From the NCBI GenBank assembly GCA_966211425.1, contig CBIHNH010000009.1:1-25389 (forward strand): a stretch of DNA of 25,389 nt. The letters are read 5' to 3'. Origin of the DNA: CBIHNH01 sp966211425. Its GTDB lineage: Bacteria; Patescibacteriota; Saccharimonadia; Saccharimonadales; Saccharimonadaceae. The position numbers were made by a program, and so were the translations under genes. Under the pieces are notes generated by a model. It made no database searches. It worked only from the letters and a program-made list of their open reading frames with translations, and was not told the DNA's origin. Shown here piece after piece: positions 14,472 to 23,317 of the stretch (position 1 is the first letter of the stretch; each line of letters opens with the position of its first letter).

Positions 14472-16271
14472 ATGGCGCTTTTAACTGAAGAAAACCAGCT
14501 CCAGCTCGAAAACCTTCTCGTTGACGAAGGATTTTTGGCTGCCGAAGAGCTTGAGACTAGCCGTGCATCGGCCAAAAAACTAGGCGTACCGCTCCTGACA
14601 GAGCTTATCCAGAGTGAGCGGATAACGAACGAAGAACTGACCCGGATGATCGCGAAGGTCGCGAATGTTCCGTATGTTAATCTCACCGACACCTATATAA
14701 ACCAGGAGACCCTCAAGCTCTTACCGAAAGATGTTGCTGAGCGGTATATGGCGGTTCCGCTCGGTGTCATGAAATCAACCGGTGGTGGCCAGAGCCGCCT
14801 TGCGGTAGCGATGCTCGATGCGAATAACGTCCAAGCCGTGGACTTTCTCGTAAACAAGATCCAGCAGCCGATCAAGGTGTATATGTCGTCGCAGGAGGGG
14901 ATCCAGCACGTTCTCGATCAGTACAATGCCGACCTTACCGAAGGCGTCAGCGATGCGATCAGTACAGCCGACGAGGAAGCTGTTGCGGCGAGGACTAACG
15001 AAAAAGGCGAGACTACGGCGCTTGTCATCAACCAAGACTCTCCGATTTCGCGCGCCCTGAACACGATACTTGAGTATGCGGCTCGTTCCAGAGCATCGGA
15101 TATCCACATCGAACCGACAGAGACTGATCTAAAGATCCGCTGTCGCATCGACGGCGTGCTACGAGAGATCATGAAACTGCCAAAGAGCATCGAGCCAGCG
15201 CTCATTTCTCGTATAAAGATTCTCAGTAACCTCAAGATCGATGAACACCGCGTGCCTCAAGATGGTCAGTTCGCGGTGCATGTTTCTGATAAAGATATCG
15301 ATCTTCGTATCGCTATCAGCCCGGTCGTTTGGGGTGAACAGGTTGTCATACGTCTGCTCGATAAGTCGGGAGCATCGTTCCGTCTCGAAGACATGGGGTA
15401 TGCGGGCCGGGCGCTTCGAACTATTCGAAAGGGTGTCGTAAAGCCGAATGGTATGATCTTGACCTCTGGCCCAACCGGCTCGGGTAAGTCGACCAGCCTT
15501 TACGCACTGATTCAGGAGATCAAAGACGACACAGTCAATATCGTTACCCTGGAAGACCCGGTTGAGTACAAGATGGGCGGCGTCAACCAAATCCAGGTAA
15601 ATACCGATGTCGGTTTGACGTTTGCTTCAGGGCTTCGTTCTATTCTCCGTCAGGACCCAGATGTCGTCATGGTGGGGGAGATCCGTGACAAGGAAACGGC
15701 TATGTTGGCCGTACAGGCAGCGCTTACCGGTCACCTCGTGTTCTCGACCCTTCACACCAACTCAGCAGCCGGCGTCTTGCCGCGACTACTCGATATGGGC
15801 ATCGAACCGTTCCTAATCGCAAGTACCGTCAACACCGTTATCGGTCAGCGTCTCGTTCGACGCGTCGCCGAAAACCGTGAGAACATCAACTCGACCGAAC
15901 TCGAAACAAAGAGCATCCAAGAGACGTTGGGCGTCGTCCTACCGAAAACCAAAGAGGACATCGCCCGTGCCTCCGAAGACCTGGGGTACAAAGACCTTCC
16001 CCTGGCCACCCAAAGCGCTTATACTTTAGTGAAAGGCGAAGATTCACCACGATCGCCAGGGGGATATAAGGGGCGTGTCGGGTTATACGAAGTAATGGAT
16101 ATCAGTGAAGCGGTGCAGGGGCTTATCGTAAAACGAGCAACAAGCGCTGAGATTCAACGACAGGCGATCGCCGAAGGTATGATTACGATGAGGCAGGATG
16201 GTTACCTCAAGGCGCTGCAAGGACTAACGACACTAGAAGAAGTAAACCGAGTTGCCGCGAACATGGCATAG
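14472..16271 (+). CDS. pilB: Type IV pilus extension ATPase PilB
   Basis: 599 residues, GspE/PilB family. An N-terminal MshEN-like region (1-150: LLVDEGFLAAEELETS, VANVPYVNLTD, LLPKDVAERY) precedes the ATPase: RASDIHIEP (207-215), IDGVLREI, Walker A GPTGSGKST (333-341), the Asp box LEDPVEY (360-366), Walker B VVMVGEIRD (398-406) and the His box STLHTN (425-430). It powers pilus assembly at the PilC platform. The tetracysteine zinc motif seen in many PilB/GspE proteins between the His box and C-terminus is absent; that region (465-530) has no cysteine. The start at 14472 lacks a strong ribosome site. Confidence 0.96.
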   Translation: MALLTEENQLQLENLLVDEGFLAAEELETSRASAKKLGVPLLTELIQSERITNEELTRMIAKVANVPYVNLTDTYINQETLKLLPKDVAERYMAVPLGVMKSTGGGQSRLAVAMLDANNVQAVDFLVNKIQQPIKVYMSSQEGIQHVLDQYNADLTEGVSDAISTADEEAVAARTNEKGETTALVINQDSPISRALNTILEYAARSRASDIHIEPTETDLKIRCRIDGVLREIMKLPKSIEPALISRIKILSNLKIDEHRVPQDGQFAVHVSDKDIDLRIAISPVVWGEQVVIRLLDKSGASFRLEDMGYAGRALRTIRKGVVKPNGMILTSGPTGSGKSTSLYALIQEIKDDTVNIVTLEDPVEYKMGGVNQIQVNTDVGLTFASGLRSILRQDPDVVMVGEIRDKETAMLAVQAALTGHLVFSTLHTNSAAGVLPRLLDMGIEPFLIASTVNTVIGQRLVRRVAENRENINSTELETKSIQETLGVVLPKTKEDIARASEDLGYKDLPLATQSAYTLVKGEDSPRSPGGYKGRVGLYEVMDISEAVQGLIVKRATSAEIQRQAIAEGMITMRQDGYLKALQGLTTLEEVNRVAANMA

Positions 16272-16288
16272 GAGAGTGGGGAAGACAT

Positions 16289-17362
16289 ATGGAACAAACA
16301 GCAGAACTACGGATTGAATCACTCCTCGAGGATGTGATAAGAAAACGTGCCTCAGACCTCCATCTTCAGGTAGGATTGACGCCAATGCTCCGTATAGACG
16401 GAACTCTTGTTGCTATCCCTGGCACACCGGTGCTCGATGAGGAAATGGTTGAAAAGCTTATATTTGCGATTCTTGATGCCGATCAGCAGCAAATCCTGAT
16501 GAAAGACAAGGAGTTTGACTTTAGCTTTGCCTTTGGTGATCTAGGTCGTTTCCGCGTTAATGCCTTCCACGAGCGAGGTAACCTGGCCGCCGCACTTCGT
16601 CTCATCCCGAACGAGATCAAGTCAACATCTGAGCTCGGCATGCCTGGGGTCATCAACTCGTTTGCCAACTACCCACGAGGCCTCGTACTGGTTACCGGAC
16701 CGACCGGTTCCGGTAAATCAACCACGCTTGCGGCCTTGATCGACCAGATCAATACCGAAAAAGCCCACCATATCATCACCATCGAAGACCCGATCGAGTT
16801 TACGCACAAGAGCAAAAAGTCAGTCGTTGTCCAGCGTGAGGTTCACTATGACACCTATAGTTTCTCCGCCGCACTGCGTAGCTCTCTGCGCCAGGATCCA
16901 GATGTCGTGCTTATCGGTGAGATGCGCGACCTTGAGACGATATCAGCGGCTATCACGATCGCTGAGACAGGGCACTTGGTCTTCGCGACGCTTCACACTA
17001 ACAGTGCTGCTCAGTCTATCGACCGTATGATCGACGTTTTCCCGCCACACCAGCAGCCACAGGTGCGGGCGCAACTCTCTAACATTCTGATGGGTATTTG
17101 TTCGCAACGTCTCGTGCCGATGATAGGTGGCGGACGTGCGGTTGCTGCCGAGATCTTAGTTGCCACCCCAGCGGTCCGTAACATTATCCGAGAAGGCAAG
17201 ACCCACCAGCTCGATGCCGTCATCCAGACCGGTGCAGACCAGGGGATGCAGTCCATGGACAAGACGCTGGTTGGTCTCGTTCAGGCCGGGCAGGTTACGT
17301 ACGACGAAGCGAAGAACTTTGCGGTCGACCTTACTGAGTTCGAGAGGATGATGCGAGGCTAA
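16289..17362 (+). CDS. pilT: Type IV pilus retraction ATPase PilT
   Basis: 357 residues, the normal PilT length. RASDLHLQVG (20-29), Walker A GPTGSGKST (137-145), IEDPIE (165-170), Walker B VVLIGEMRD (206-214), the His box ATLHTNSA and the PilT-specific AVRNIIREGKTHQL (295-308), equivalent to the AIRNLIRE motif required for retraction. A retraction motor implies dynamic pili: twitching or reeling in of a host cell or DNA. A purine-rich ribosome site precedes ATG 16289. pilC follows three bases after the stop. Confidence 0.95.
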   Translation: MEQTAELRIESLLEDVIRKRASDLHLQVGLTPMLRIDGTLVAIPGTPVLDEEMVEKLIFAILDADQQQILMKDKEFDFSFAFGDLGRFRVNAFHERGNLAAALRLIPNEIKSTSELGMPGVINSFANYPRGLVLVTGPTGSGKSTTLAALIDQINTEKAHHIITIEDPIEFTHKSKKSVVVQREVHYDTYSFSAALRSSLRQDPDVVLIGEMRDLETISAAITIAETGHLVFATLHTNSAAQSIDRMIDVFPPHQQPQVRAQLSNILMGICSQRLVPMIGGGRAVAAEILVATPAVRNIIREGKTHQLDAVIQTGADQGMQSMDKTLVGLVQAGQVTYDEAKNFAVDLTEFERMMRG

Positions 17363-17365
17363 CCC

Positions 17366-18577
17366 ATGCTAACGTTTTCGTACACCGCTCGTGACCAGGC
17401 GACCAACAAAATCGTAAAATCTACGATCCAGGCTGATTCGGAGGGCGCCGCCGCAAAGCTCATGATGAGCCATAACCTTATGCCCATCGATATAAAGGCA
17501 GAAGGCCAGTCGACCGGTTTGATTGGTGCGATAAAGAATCGTAGTAGTACCAAAGACCGGGTTATTTTCACCCGTCAGTTGGCAACATTGATCAACGCTG
17601 GACTGCCGTTGACCCAGAGCCTCCATACGGTACAAGCCCAGACAAAGAGCAAACACCTCCAGGCGATCATCCAGGATATCATCAGCAGAGTAGAGGGAGG
17701 TAGTGCGCTCGCAGATGCCTTTGCCCGTCACCCAAAGGAGTTCAACGAGCTGTTCATCGCGCTAGTTGCCGCCGGTGAAGTTTCGGGTACGCTCGATGCC
17801 TCTCTTGAGCGTGTTGCCGACCAGCAGGAAAAAGATGCCGAGATCATCGCAAAGATCAAAGGCGCTATGATGTACCCGATCATCGTTTTGATCGTGATGA
17901 TGGGCGTGGTGGTGTTCATGATGATGACACTGCTGCCCCAGGTCGAGATGCTCTACTCCGATACCGGCCAGAAGTTACCCGTCCTCACGTCTGTGCTTCT
18001 TTCAATCGTCAACTTTATCAAGAAGTTTTGGTTTATAGTGCCTATCCCGATAGCGATCATGATATTTTTCAGCTTCAAATGGGCAAAGAGCGGTCCGGGT
18101 CGTGAGGTCGTTGACAAGCTAAAGATGCGCGCACCGATGATCGGGCCGCTGTTCATGAAGATGTATATGGCGCGTTTTGCCCGAACGGGTGCGACGCTCA
18201 TCGCCAGTGGTGTCCCGCTCCTCCAGGTGCTCGGTATCACCGCGAACGCTGTGAACAACGTTCATATCGCCCGCGCCATCCATGCCGCGTCAGACAAGGT
18301 TAAGGGTGGTAAATCCCTGGCAAAAACACTTGAGGGTGACGAAAACTTTCTCGACCTCGTGCCAAACATGCTCAGTATCGGTGAGCAGTCGGGTGCAACA
18401 GAAAAGATGATGAAAAAGACCGCCGACTACTATGAAAAAGAAGTCGATGACCAGATAAAGACCATCTCAACGATTATCGAACCGCTCATGATGATCGTGA
18501 TGGGTGTCGTTGCACTTATCATCGTTGCCGCGGTACTCCTGCCGGTTTACACGCTTTCTGGCGACTCGCTCGTCTAG
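17366..18577 (+). CDS. pilC: Type IV pilus platform protein PilC
   Basis: 403 residues, full length for the T2SSF family. Two homologous cytoplasmic helical domains (about 66-165 and 266-365), each preceding membrane helices at about 168-190, 220-238 and 371-394. Typical motifs are FTRQLATLINAGLPL, ALVAAGEVSGTLD, FARTGATLIASGVPL and MLSIGEQSGATEKM. PilC is the inner-membrane core that PilB and PilT rotate or push. It ends the core machine operon; the pilin gene then has its own promoter. Confidence 0.96.
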   Translation: MLTFSYTARDQATNKIVKSTIQADSEGAAAKLMMSHNLMPIDIKAEGQSTGLIGAIKNRSSTKDRVIFTRQLATLINAGLPLTQSLHTVQAQTKSKHLQAIIQDIISRVEGGSALADAFARHPKEFNELFIALVAAGEVSGTLDASLERVADQQEKDAEIIAKIKGAMMYPIIVLIVMMGVVVFMMMTLLPQVEMLYSDTGQKLPVLTSVLLSIVNFIKKFWFIVPIPIAIMIFFSFKWAKSGPGREVVDKLKMRAPMIGPLFMKMYMARFARTGATLIASGVPLLQVLGITANAVNNVHIARAIHAASDKVKGGKSLAKTLEGDENFLDLVPNMLSIGEQSGATEKMMKKTADYYEKEVDDQIKTISTIIEPLMMIVMGVVALIIVAAVLLPVYTLSGDSLV

Positions 18578-18588
18578 CGGACAAGATG

Positions 18589-18617
18589 TTGCATTTTTAA
18601 ACGCTACTGTTTACTAT
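18589..18617 (+). promoter_or_regulatory. Promoter of the major-pilin-like gene
   Basis: TTGCAT (18589-18594), a 17-base spacer and TACTAT (18612-18617) lie just beyond pilC. Transcription would start near 18624, leaving a leader of about 35 bases with AGGGGG (18643-18648) ten bases before the ATG: one of the few native genes here with a classical leader, fitting high pilin output. Confidence 0.7.
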
Positions 18618-18658
18618 GAAACTAGAACTCATCATTTAAGTTAGGGGGCATTAGATAG

Positions 18659-19138
18659 ATGTTAGATAGTATACGAAAACGTAAAGAATCAGGATTCACG
18701 ATCGTCGAGGTCATGATCGTGCTCGCGATCGCTGGACTTATCATCCTGATCGTCTTCCTGGCAGTTCCAGCACTGCAACGTAACTCACGCAATACGCAGC
18801 GCTCACAGGATGTTAGCGCAGTGCTCGGTGGTGTGAGCGAATTTGCCGCATCGCACAACGGTAGCCTCACGTCGCTCACTAACGCGGACATAGTTGCTAA
18901 CGCAAAAACAGGCTACTATGAAGGTGCCGGCGTTGGACAGGGTAACATTGGTCTTAATACAACCGGTGCCGCGACTCTCGCTGAGACTCCTGTCAACGAT
19001 CGAGTTCTCATTGTGACGAAAGCAAAGTGTGGCACAGGGAATGCTGCTGTCGCCGGGGCGTCTCGGGGCATCGTAGCGCTTTACTTGATAGAAGACACTA
19101 GTACAGACGGATTTGCCGTCATGTGTCAGGCAAGCTAG
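18659..19138 (+). CDS. Type IV prepilin, probable major pilin
   Basis: 159 residues. A basic leader MLDSIRKRKESG precedes F13 in FTIVEV; cleavage after G12 with Glu at mature position 5 is the classic class III signal. A hydrophobic helix spans about 13-36 and the alpha1 helix continues to about 65. C124 and C156 near the end could form the D-region disulfide of pilins. With its own promoter, strong ribosome site and terminator, and the shortest mature form of the pilins here, it is the best candidate for the major subunit. Assignment as major is from context only. Confidence 0.88.
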   Translation: MLDSIRKRKESGFTIVEVMIVLAIAGLIILIVFLAVPALQRNSRNTQRSQDVSAVLGGVSEFAASHNGSLTSLTNADIVANAKTGYYEGAGVGQGNIGLNTTGAATLAETPVNDRVLIVTKAKCGTGNAAVAGASRGIVALYLIEDTSTDGFAVMCQAS

Positions 19139-19160
19139 AATATAGCCAAAAGTTACTAGG

Positions 19161-19187
19161 AAAAAGACACCGTTAAGGTGTCTTTTT
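19161..19187 (+). terminator. Intrinsic terminator after the pilin gene
   Basis: A perfect 11-bp stem, 19161-19171 with 19177-19187 (AAAAAGACACC/GGTGTCTTTTT), with a GTTAA loop and a T-rich 3' arm. The A-rich 5' arm would let it also work from the other strand. Confidence 0.92.
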
Positions 19188-19204
19188 CTGTTATGCTTGA
19201 GCTA

Positions 19205-20062
19205 ATGATGTATTTCGCTTTGATTGTACTGGGACTTATCCTGGGTAGCTTTGTCAACGCTCTGGTCTGGCGGCTGCACGAACAGAGTAAGTACTACGAT
19301 GAAGATGGCCGGCTAAAGAAACTTAGCGGCAAGGAAAAGAAACGGCTGAACGATCTCTCGATCACAAAAGGCCGCTCTATGTGCTCAAAATGTGGTCATC
19401 AGCTGTCCGCGCTCGATCTCGTGCCGATACTCAGCTGGGTGGCGCTCAGGGGTCGTTGCCGCTACTGTCACGAAAAGATCGATGACGCACCGATTGTAGA
19501 GCTAGCGTTGCCGCTACTGCTCGTCGTGTCATACGTATTTTGGCCGTTTCAGTTGCAAGGAACGGCTGGATACGCGCTATTCGCTGTCTGGGTTCTGATG
19601 ATGACGTGCTTCGTCGCACTGGCAGCCTATGATGCACGGTGGTTTCTGCTGCCAGACAGGGTCGTGTTTCCGCTGATAGCTCTCGCCGTGAGCTTTGTCG
19701 TGCTCAGGGTGGTGCAGTATGGAGACTTGACTAGGCTATACGAGGCGGTATTTGCCGGAGCAGTACTGTCGGGGCTATTTCTATTGCTGTTTTTGGTTTC
19801 GAAAGGTACTTGGATCGGTTTTGGCGACGTAAAGTTGGCTATTGCACTCGGTTTGATCGTCGGCTCGCCGTTGATGAGTTTGCTTGTGGTGTTTGTCGCC
19901 TCACTCAGCGGAACCGTGATGGCGCTCCCGCAAATGATCTCTGGTGGAGAAGGCTTAAAACGGTCGATACCGTTTGGACCACACCTGTTGCTCGCAACCA
20001 TCATCGTTTTTCTGTTTGGGCAGACACTGATCGACTGGTATCTCTCTCTGTTGTTACTATAG
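19205..20062 (+). CDS. pilD: Prepilin peptidase PilD
   Basis: 285 residues from ATG 19205. Membrane helix 1 contains GLILGSFVNALVWRL (10-24). A cytoplasmic loop carries two CxxC pairs (C60/C63, C85/C88) for zinc. The A24 peptidase core has D143 in YDARWFLLPD and D208 in GFGDVKL, the two catalytic aspartates, plus several more helices. It cleaves prepilin leaders after Gly and methylates the new N-terminus. A start at GTG 19178 would lie inside the terminator stem; ATG 19193 is possible, but a TATGCT box (19192-19197) sits seven bases before 19205, favouring a leaderless start there. Confidence 0.93.
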   Translation: MMYFALIVLGLILGSFVNALVWRLHEQSKYYDEDGRLKKLSGKEKKRLNDLSITKGRSMCSKCGHQLSALDLVPILSWVALRGRCRYCHEKIDDAPIVELALPLLLVVSYVFWPFQLQGTAGYALFAVWVLMMTCFVALAAYDARWFLLPDRVVFPLIALAVSFVVLRVVQYGDLTRLYEAVFAGAVLSGLFLLLFLVSKGTWIGFGDVKLAIALGLIVGSPLMSLLVVFVASLSGTVMALPQMISGGEGLKRSIPFGPHLLLATIIVFLFGQTLIDWYLSLLLL

Positions 20063-20063
20063 A

Positions 20064-20091
20064 TTTTCAAGCATAATCACTATGCTATACT
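20064..20091 (+). promoter_or_regulatory. Promoter of the minor pilin operon
   Basis: TTTTCA (20064-20069), a 16-base spacer and TATACT (20086-20091) preceded by TGC (extended -10). Only eight bases separate the -10 from ATG 20100, so the transcript should be leaderless. Confidence 0.68.
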
Positions 20092-20099
20092 GAACCCAT

Positions 20100-21110
20100 A
20101 TGAAACGGTTTAGCGCAGGTGGGTTCACTATCGTCGAGACGATGATTGTCTTGGCGGTGACCGGTGTACTGTTTCTCTCACTCGTCGGTGTTGTACAGGG
20201 GCGACAGGCCAAGATGCAGTACAAGAACTCGATGAACGACATTACTTCTACTGTCCAGTCGACTGCTGGGCAGGTCGCTAGCGGGTATTATCCGGTGTCC
20301 GAGAGTAGTTTTCGCTGCGTTGCCAACGGAGGCAAACCACAGATCACAACGCTACCTTCGACGGGCGGCATAGGCACAAACGATGACTGTGTCATGCTAG
20401 GTCAGGCGATCATGTTCGGAACAGGTATCCAGAACGGTGAACATGAGTACAAGATCCAGACGCTCATAGGGCTTCGTCAGACCAACGCAGGAGAGACTCC
20501 GAAAAATTTTAGTGAAACAAAAGTGAGGGTTATGGCGCCTGGAACGGCTGATCCAACAACTTTTCTGCCAGATAGGGAGTTGCATCTGCATGGCTCTCAG
20601 AGGGGCATATTTGCTGGTTTTCCGATAGACGACACTGAGCCTGATCCTGTCGCTGCTGACCTCGGAGGCATCCCTGATCTGAGTGTGACGAAGAGTCTGC
20701 AGTTCGGCACGTCAGTTAAATGGATGCGCACTGATGACGCAGCAGGCAGCCCGGTAGCGGGGTTTGCCATCGTCGCAATCCCGGGCGCTCAGCAGGGAGG
20801 TTCTAGTGCGGCAGGACTGGGGACGGTTCTTATCGGCATCGTGCCGATCCCGTGCGGTACTATTGCCAACTGCGAAGATGGCCTTGACCCAGCGGTCGGG
20901 GTGGATGCTATCGTAACTGCTTTTGAGGGTGTCAACGGTATTAACGCCAGGCCGAAAGGCGTGAAGATATGTTTTGTAAGCGCATCCACGGAGCAGTCGT
21001 CGCTGGTTCGCATCGGAGCAAACGGCGCGAGCAACGGGACTGAAACGGTCACCTATAATAATCAGGACTGTACCCCGGAAGCGGGAGGTGGACCGATATA
21101 TGCTAAGTAA
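20100..21110 (+). CDS. Minor pilin, first gene of the cluster (FimU/GspH-like position)
   Basis: 336 residues. MKRFSAGG precedes F9 in FTIVETMIVLAV, so cleavage is after G8 with Glu5 in the mature protein; hydrophobic helix about 9-30. The external part is large (about 300 residues), Gly-rich, with paired cysteines (for example in SFRCVANGG, DDCVML, PCGTIANCEDG, KICFVS). It is much bigger than a usual pilin, so a tip or adhesive role is plausible. It begins a four-gene operon resembling the fimU-pilV-pilW-pilX order, whose products prime the pilus tip. Confidence 0.85.
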   Translation: MKRFSAGGFTIVETMIVLAVTGVLFLSLVGVVQGRQAKMQYKNSMNDITSTVQSTAGQVASGYYPVSESSFRCVANGGKPQITTLPSTGGIGTNDDCVMLGQAIMFGTGIQNGEHEYKIQTLIGLRQTNAGETPKNFSETKVRVMAPGTADPTTFLPDRELHLHGSQRGIFAGFPIDDTEPDPVAADLGGIPDLSVTKSLQFGTSVKWMRTDDAAGSPVAGFAIVAIPGAQQGGSSAAGLGTVLIGIVPIPCGTIANCEDGLDPAVGVDAIVTAFEGVNGINARPKGVKICFVSASTEQSSLVRIGANGASNGTETVTYNNQDCTPEAGGGPIYAK

Positions 21111-21582
21111 ACGAGGGGAACGAGGCGATACCATCGTCGAGGTACTTATATGCCTGGCAGTGCTTGGGCTTGTTCTCAGCGGTGCGTATGTGACTGCAAA
21201 TCGTAACTCACTTGCGAACCGTTCTGCGCAGGAGCGCCTCGAGGCGGTAAAACTAGCCGAGGCACAGATCGAGCGCTTACGCACAGCCGTGCAAGCCAAT
21301 CCTGCGATCGTCAATACGATGACAGGATTTTGCCTACCTTCAGATGCTCCGGCGCTAGCACCCGTTTCTTCTTCGGACGGTAAATGCACGGTAAAGGCAG
21401 ATGATATGACCGCTGCTCCTGACGTAGCGCCACGGTACGCCATGAGCATAACGAGGGTGGCGGCCATACCCCCGACAGTCGATGGGGTCGTTGGGCATCG
21501 GTACAGGGTAACGGCAACCTGGGAAAATATTTCCGGAACCGGTAGCGACAAACTTGATACCTACTACGAGGTATATCGGTGA
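21100..21582 (+). CDS. Minor pilin, PilV-like
   Basis: 160 residues from ATG 21100, chosen because GGGAGGTGG (21083-21091) lies eight bases upstream; GTG 21088 overlaps that ribosome site. The leader MLSKRGERG is followed by DTIVEVLICLAVLGLVLSG, so the residue after the cleavage Gly is Asp instead of the usual Phe/Met, with Glu5 kept. The AEAQIERLRT segment after the helix is typical of PilV/GspI-type minor pilins. Two cysteines (GFCLP, GKCTV) are in the external part. It overlaps the previous gene by 11 bases and the next by four (GTGA). Confidence 0.83.
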   Translation: MLSKRGERGDTIVEVLICLAVLGLVLSGAYVTANRNSLANRSAQERLEAVKLAEAQIERLRTAVQANPAIVNTMTGFCLPSDAPALAPVSSSDGKCTVKADDMTAAPDVAPRYAMSITRVAAIPPTVDGVVGHRYRVTATWENISGTGSDKLDTYYEVYR

Positions 21583-22259
21583 GAGGTCCTGATGCCCGTC
21601 AGCGCGGGTTCACTATCGTCGAGCTGATGATAGCGACGATGGTTTTTGGCGTCATACTCCTAGGCGTTACCGCTGCAATAACGACGATGGGCAAGAAATA
21701 CCAACGGAGCATGTACGCATCAAACACACAGGCCGTTACGAGTAACCTCGTCGATACGCTTTCCCAAGCTGTGCGCTATACCTCGGGTATGCCACAAAAA
21801 GGCGGTAATCCGTTAACCGACACCGGTTCGTACTGTATCGGCGAAAAACAAATCCTTTACGCACAGGGCATGAGACTGGGTGATACTGCGGCAGCCACCT
21901 CGAGTAGGTTCGCTGTTCTTGTGCGCTCAGGCGATAGCACTTGCAGCACGATCCCGTCGATTACGCAGCCTCTGTCGATCCCAGGCGAATACCAAGAGCT
22001 GCTAGGACGCGGGATGCGAATCTCAAAACTCGATATATTCCAGCAATCCGACGGCTCATTTAAGGTTGAGGCGCGCGTCGTGTATGGCGAGGATGACCTC
22101 CTCTGTAGCGAGAGTGTCGCAAATAGCTGTCGGGCCGGTGAGCCATATCTGAACGCATCACAGCTCCGAAGTCTCGATAACCTCCAGTGTAAACCAGGGC
22201 CAGGCTCTGAATACTGTTCCGCATCTGAGTTAAGTGCAACCGTGTATCAACGTTTATAG
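21579..22259 (+). CDS. Minor pilin, PilW-like
   Basis: 226 residues from GTG 21579, which overlaps the previous TGA. The leader MRGPDARQRG is followed by FTIVELMIATMVFGVILLGVTAAI, a canonical cleavage site with Glu5. ELMIAT.VFG.ILLGV is typical of PilW/GspJ proteins. The external region has several cysteines (for example CIGE, DSTCST, LLCSESVANSC, LQCKPG, EYCSAS) and probably disulfides. It is third in the minor pilin operon, as pilW is in model clusters. Confidence 0.85.
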   Translation: MRGPDARQRGFTIVELMIATMVFGVILLGVTAAITTMGKKYQRSMYASNTQAVTSNLVDTLSQAVRYTSGMPQKGGNPLTDTGSYCIGEKQILYAQGMRLGDTAAATSSRFAVLVRSGDSTCSTIPSITQPLSIPGEYQELLGRGMRISKLDIFQQSDGSFKVEARVVYGEDDLLCSESVANSCRAGEPYLNASQLRSLDNLQCKPGPGSEYCSASELSATVYQRL

Positions 22260-22276
22260 GGTAATATGGGAGTACG

Positions 22277-23317
22277 ATGAGTATGAGGGCGAACTATAAG
22301 GAACGGGGTATGGCGTCGCTGATGGTTACGACCATATTGATGCTGGTTATTTCGTTAATCGTCGTCGGATTTTCCCAAGTCGCACGGCGTAACCAGCGGG
22401 ATGCCTTAGATCGACAACTTAGCTCTCAGGCGCTCTACGCGGTCGAGTCTGGCATCAACGCAGCAACAGCGGTCATGAAGCAGAAGTACGAAACCAACCA
22501 GCCGATTCCCGGAAAGTCTGACTGCGCACCTGATACCGCCAAATATCCAGAGGTAAGACTGTCAGGGGATGACGTAAAGGTGACCTGTCTCCTCGTCGAT
22601 CCTGTGGTTGATGACATGACATACGATGCGGTCACCGAAGATACCTCGACGTTCGTGCCACTAAAGCCTGAGTCAGGAACTCTGGCATTTATTACGATCA
22701 CCTGGCGACCGAGCAGCGGATCCTTGGGCGCTACATCGGCTGACTGTCCGTCTTATAACTCGCCATCGTCGGCGCTTCCAGTGCGTTCGGCGTGGGTGTG
22801 TCCGCATGGATTGTTGCGAGTTGACCTGTCGCCTCGGCCTGTGGCAAACGCCACTACCCAAGCAAGCCAAACCAGTACGGTCTTTTTGTACCCGCACTAC
22901 TGGGGCGCTAGCATAGCGACGCCGGTGGTAACTACTCCGGCGGTCCAGTCGCCGTATCCAGTAAGATGCTCTGATATTGACGGCGACCCGAAATGCAATA
23001 TATCGTTTTTTGTCGGCGCCGTATCGGAATATTATCTAAATATCCGTTCATTGTATAGAGACTCGAGAGTGGCTGTTGATGGGGTTAGTACAACTGCAAC
23101 ATCGATGAATTTTACTGGTCAGGCAGAGGTGGATGTCACAGCTAAGGCCCAGGACGTACTCAAGCGCGTCAAGGTGAGGGTCAATGCGACCGAGCAACTA
23201 GCTGGCAGCGGAAGTTCAGCCCCTGCGTATGGGCTCCAAACCAGCGAGTCTCTGTGTAAGCGTTTCGTGTCCGGGCCCGATATCTATCATGCCGACCCGT
23301 TCGTCAGCTGTAACTAG
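22277..23317 (+). CDS. PilX/GspK-like minor pilin
   Basis: 346 residues. The leader MSMRANYKERG is followed by MASLMVTTILMLVISLIVVGFSQ, the PilX_N pattern. Mature position 5 is Met, not Glu, as in GspK/PilX-type tip pilins. YAVESGINAA about 45 residues further matches the conserved A.ESG...A of PilX. The large external domain has paired cysteines and Ser/Thr-rich stretches. A ribosome site GGGAG (22268-22272) precedes ATG 22277. It ends the operon; its TAG overlaps the recombinase stop on the other strand by four bases. Confidence 0.83.
   Translation: MSMRANYKERGMASLMVTTILMLVISLIVVGFSQVARRNQRDALDRQLSSQALYAVESGINAATAVMKQKYETNQPIPGKSDCAPDTAKYPEVRLSGDDVKVTCLLVDPVVDDMTYDAVTEDTSTFVPLKPESGTLAFITITWRPSSGSLGATSADCPSYNSPSSALPVRSAWVCPHGLLRVDLSPRPVANATTQASQTSTVFLYPHYWGASIATPVVTTPAVQSPYPVRCSDIDGDPKCNISFFVGAVSEYYLNIRSLYRDSRVAVDGVSTTATSMNFTGQAEVDVTAKAQDVLKRVKVRVNATEQLAGSGSSAPAYGLQTSESLCKRFVSGPDIYHADPFVSCN

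Noticed and set aside
19178..19204. Upstream GTG start for pilD
   Set aside because: It lies in the 3' arm of the pilin terminator, and the extra residues are not part of the PilD family.
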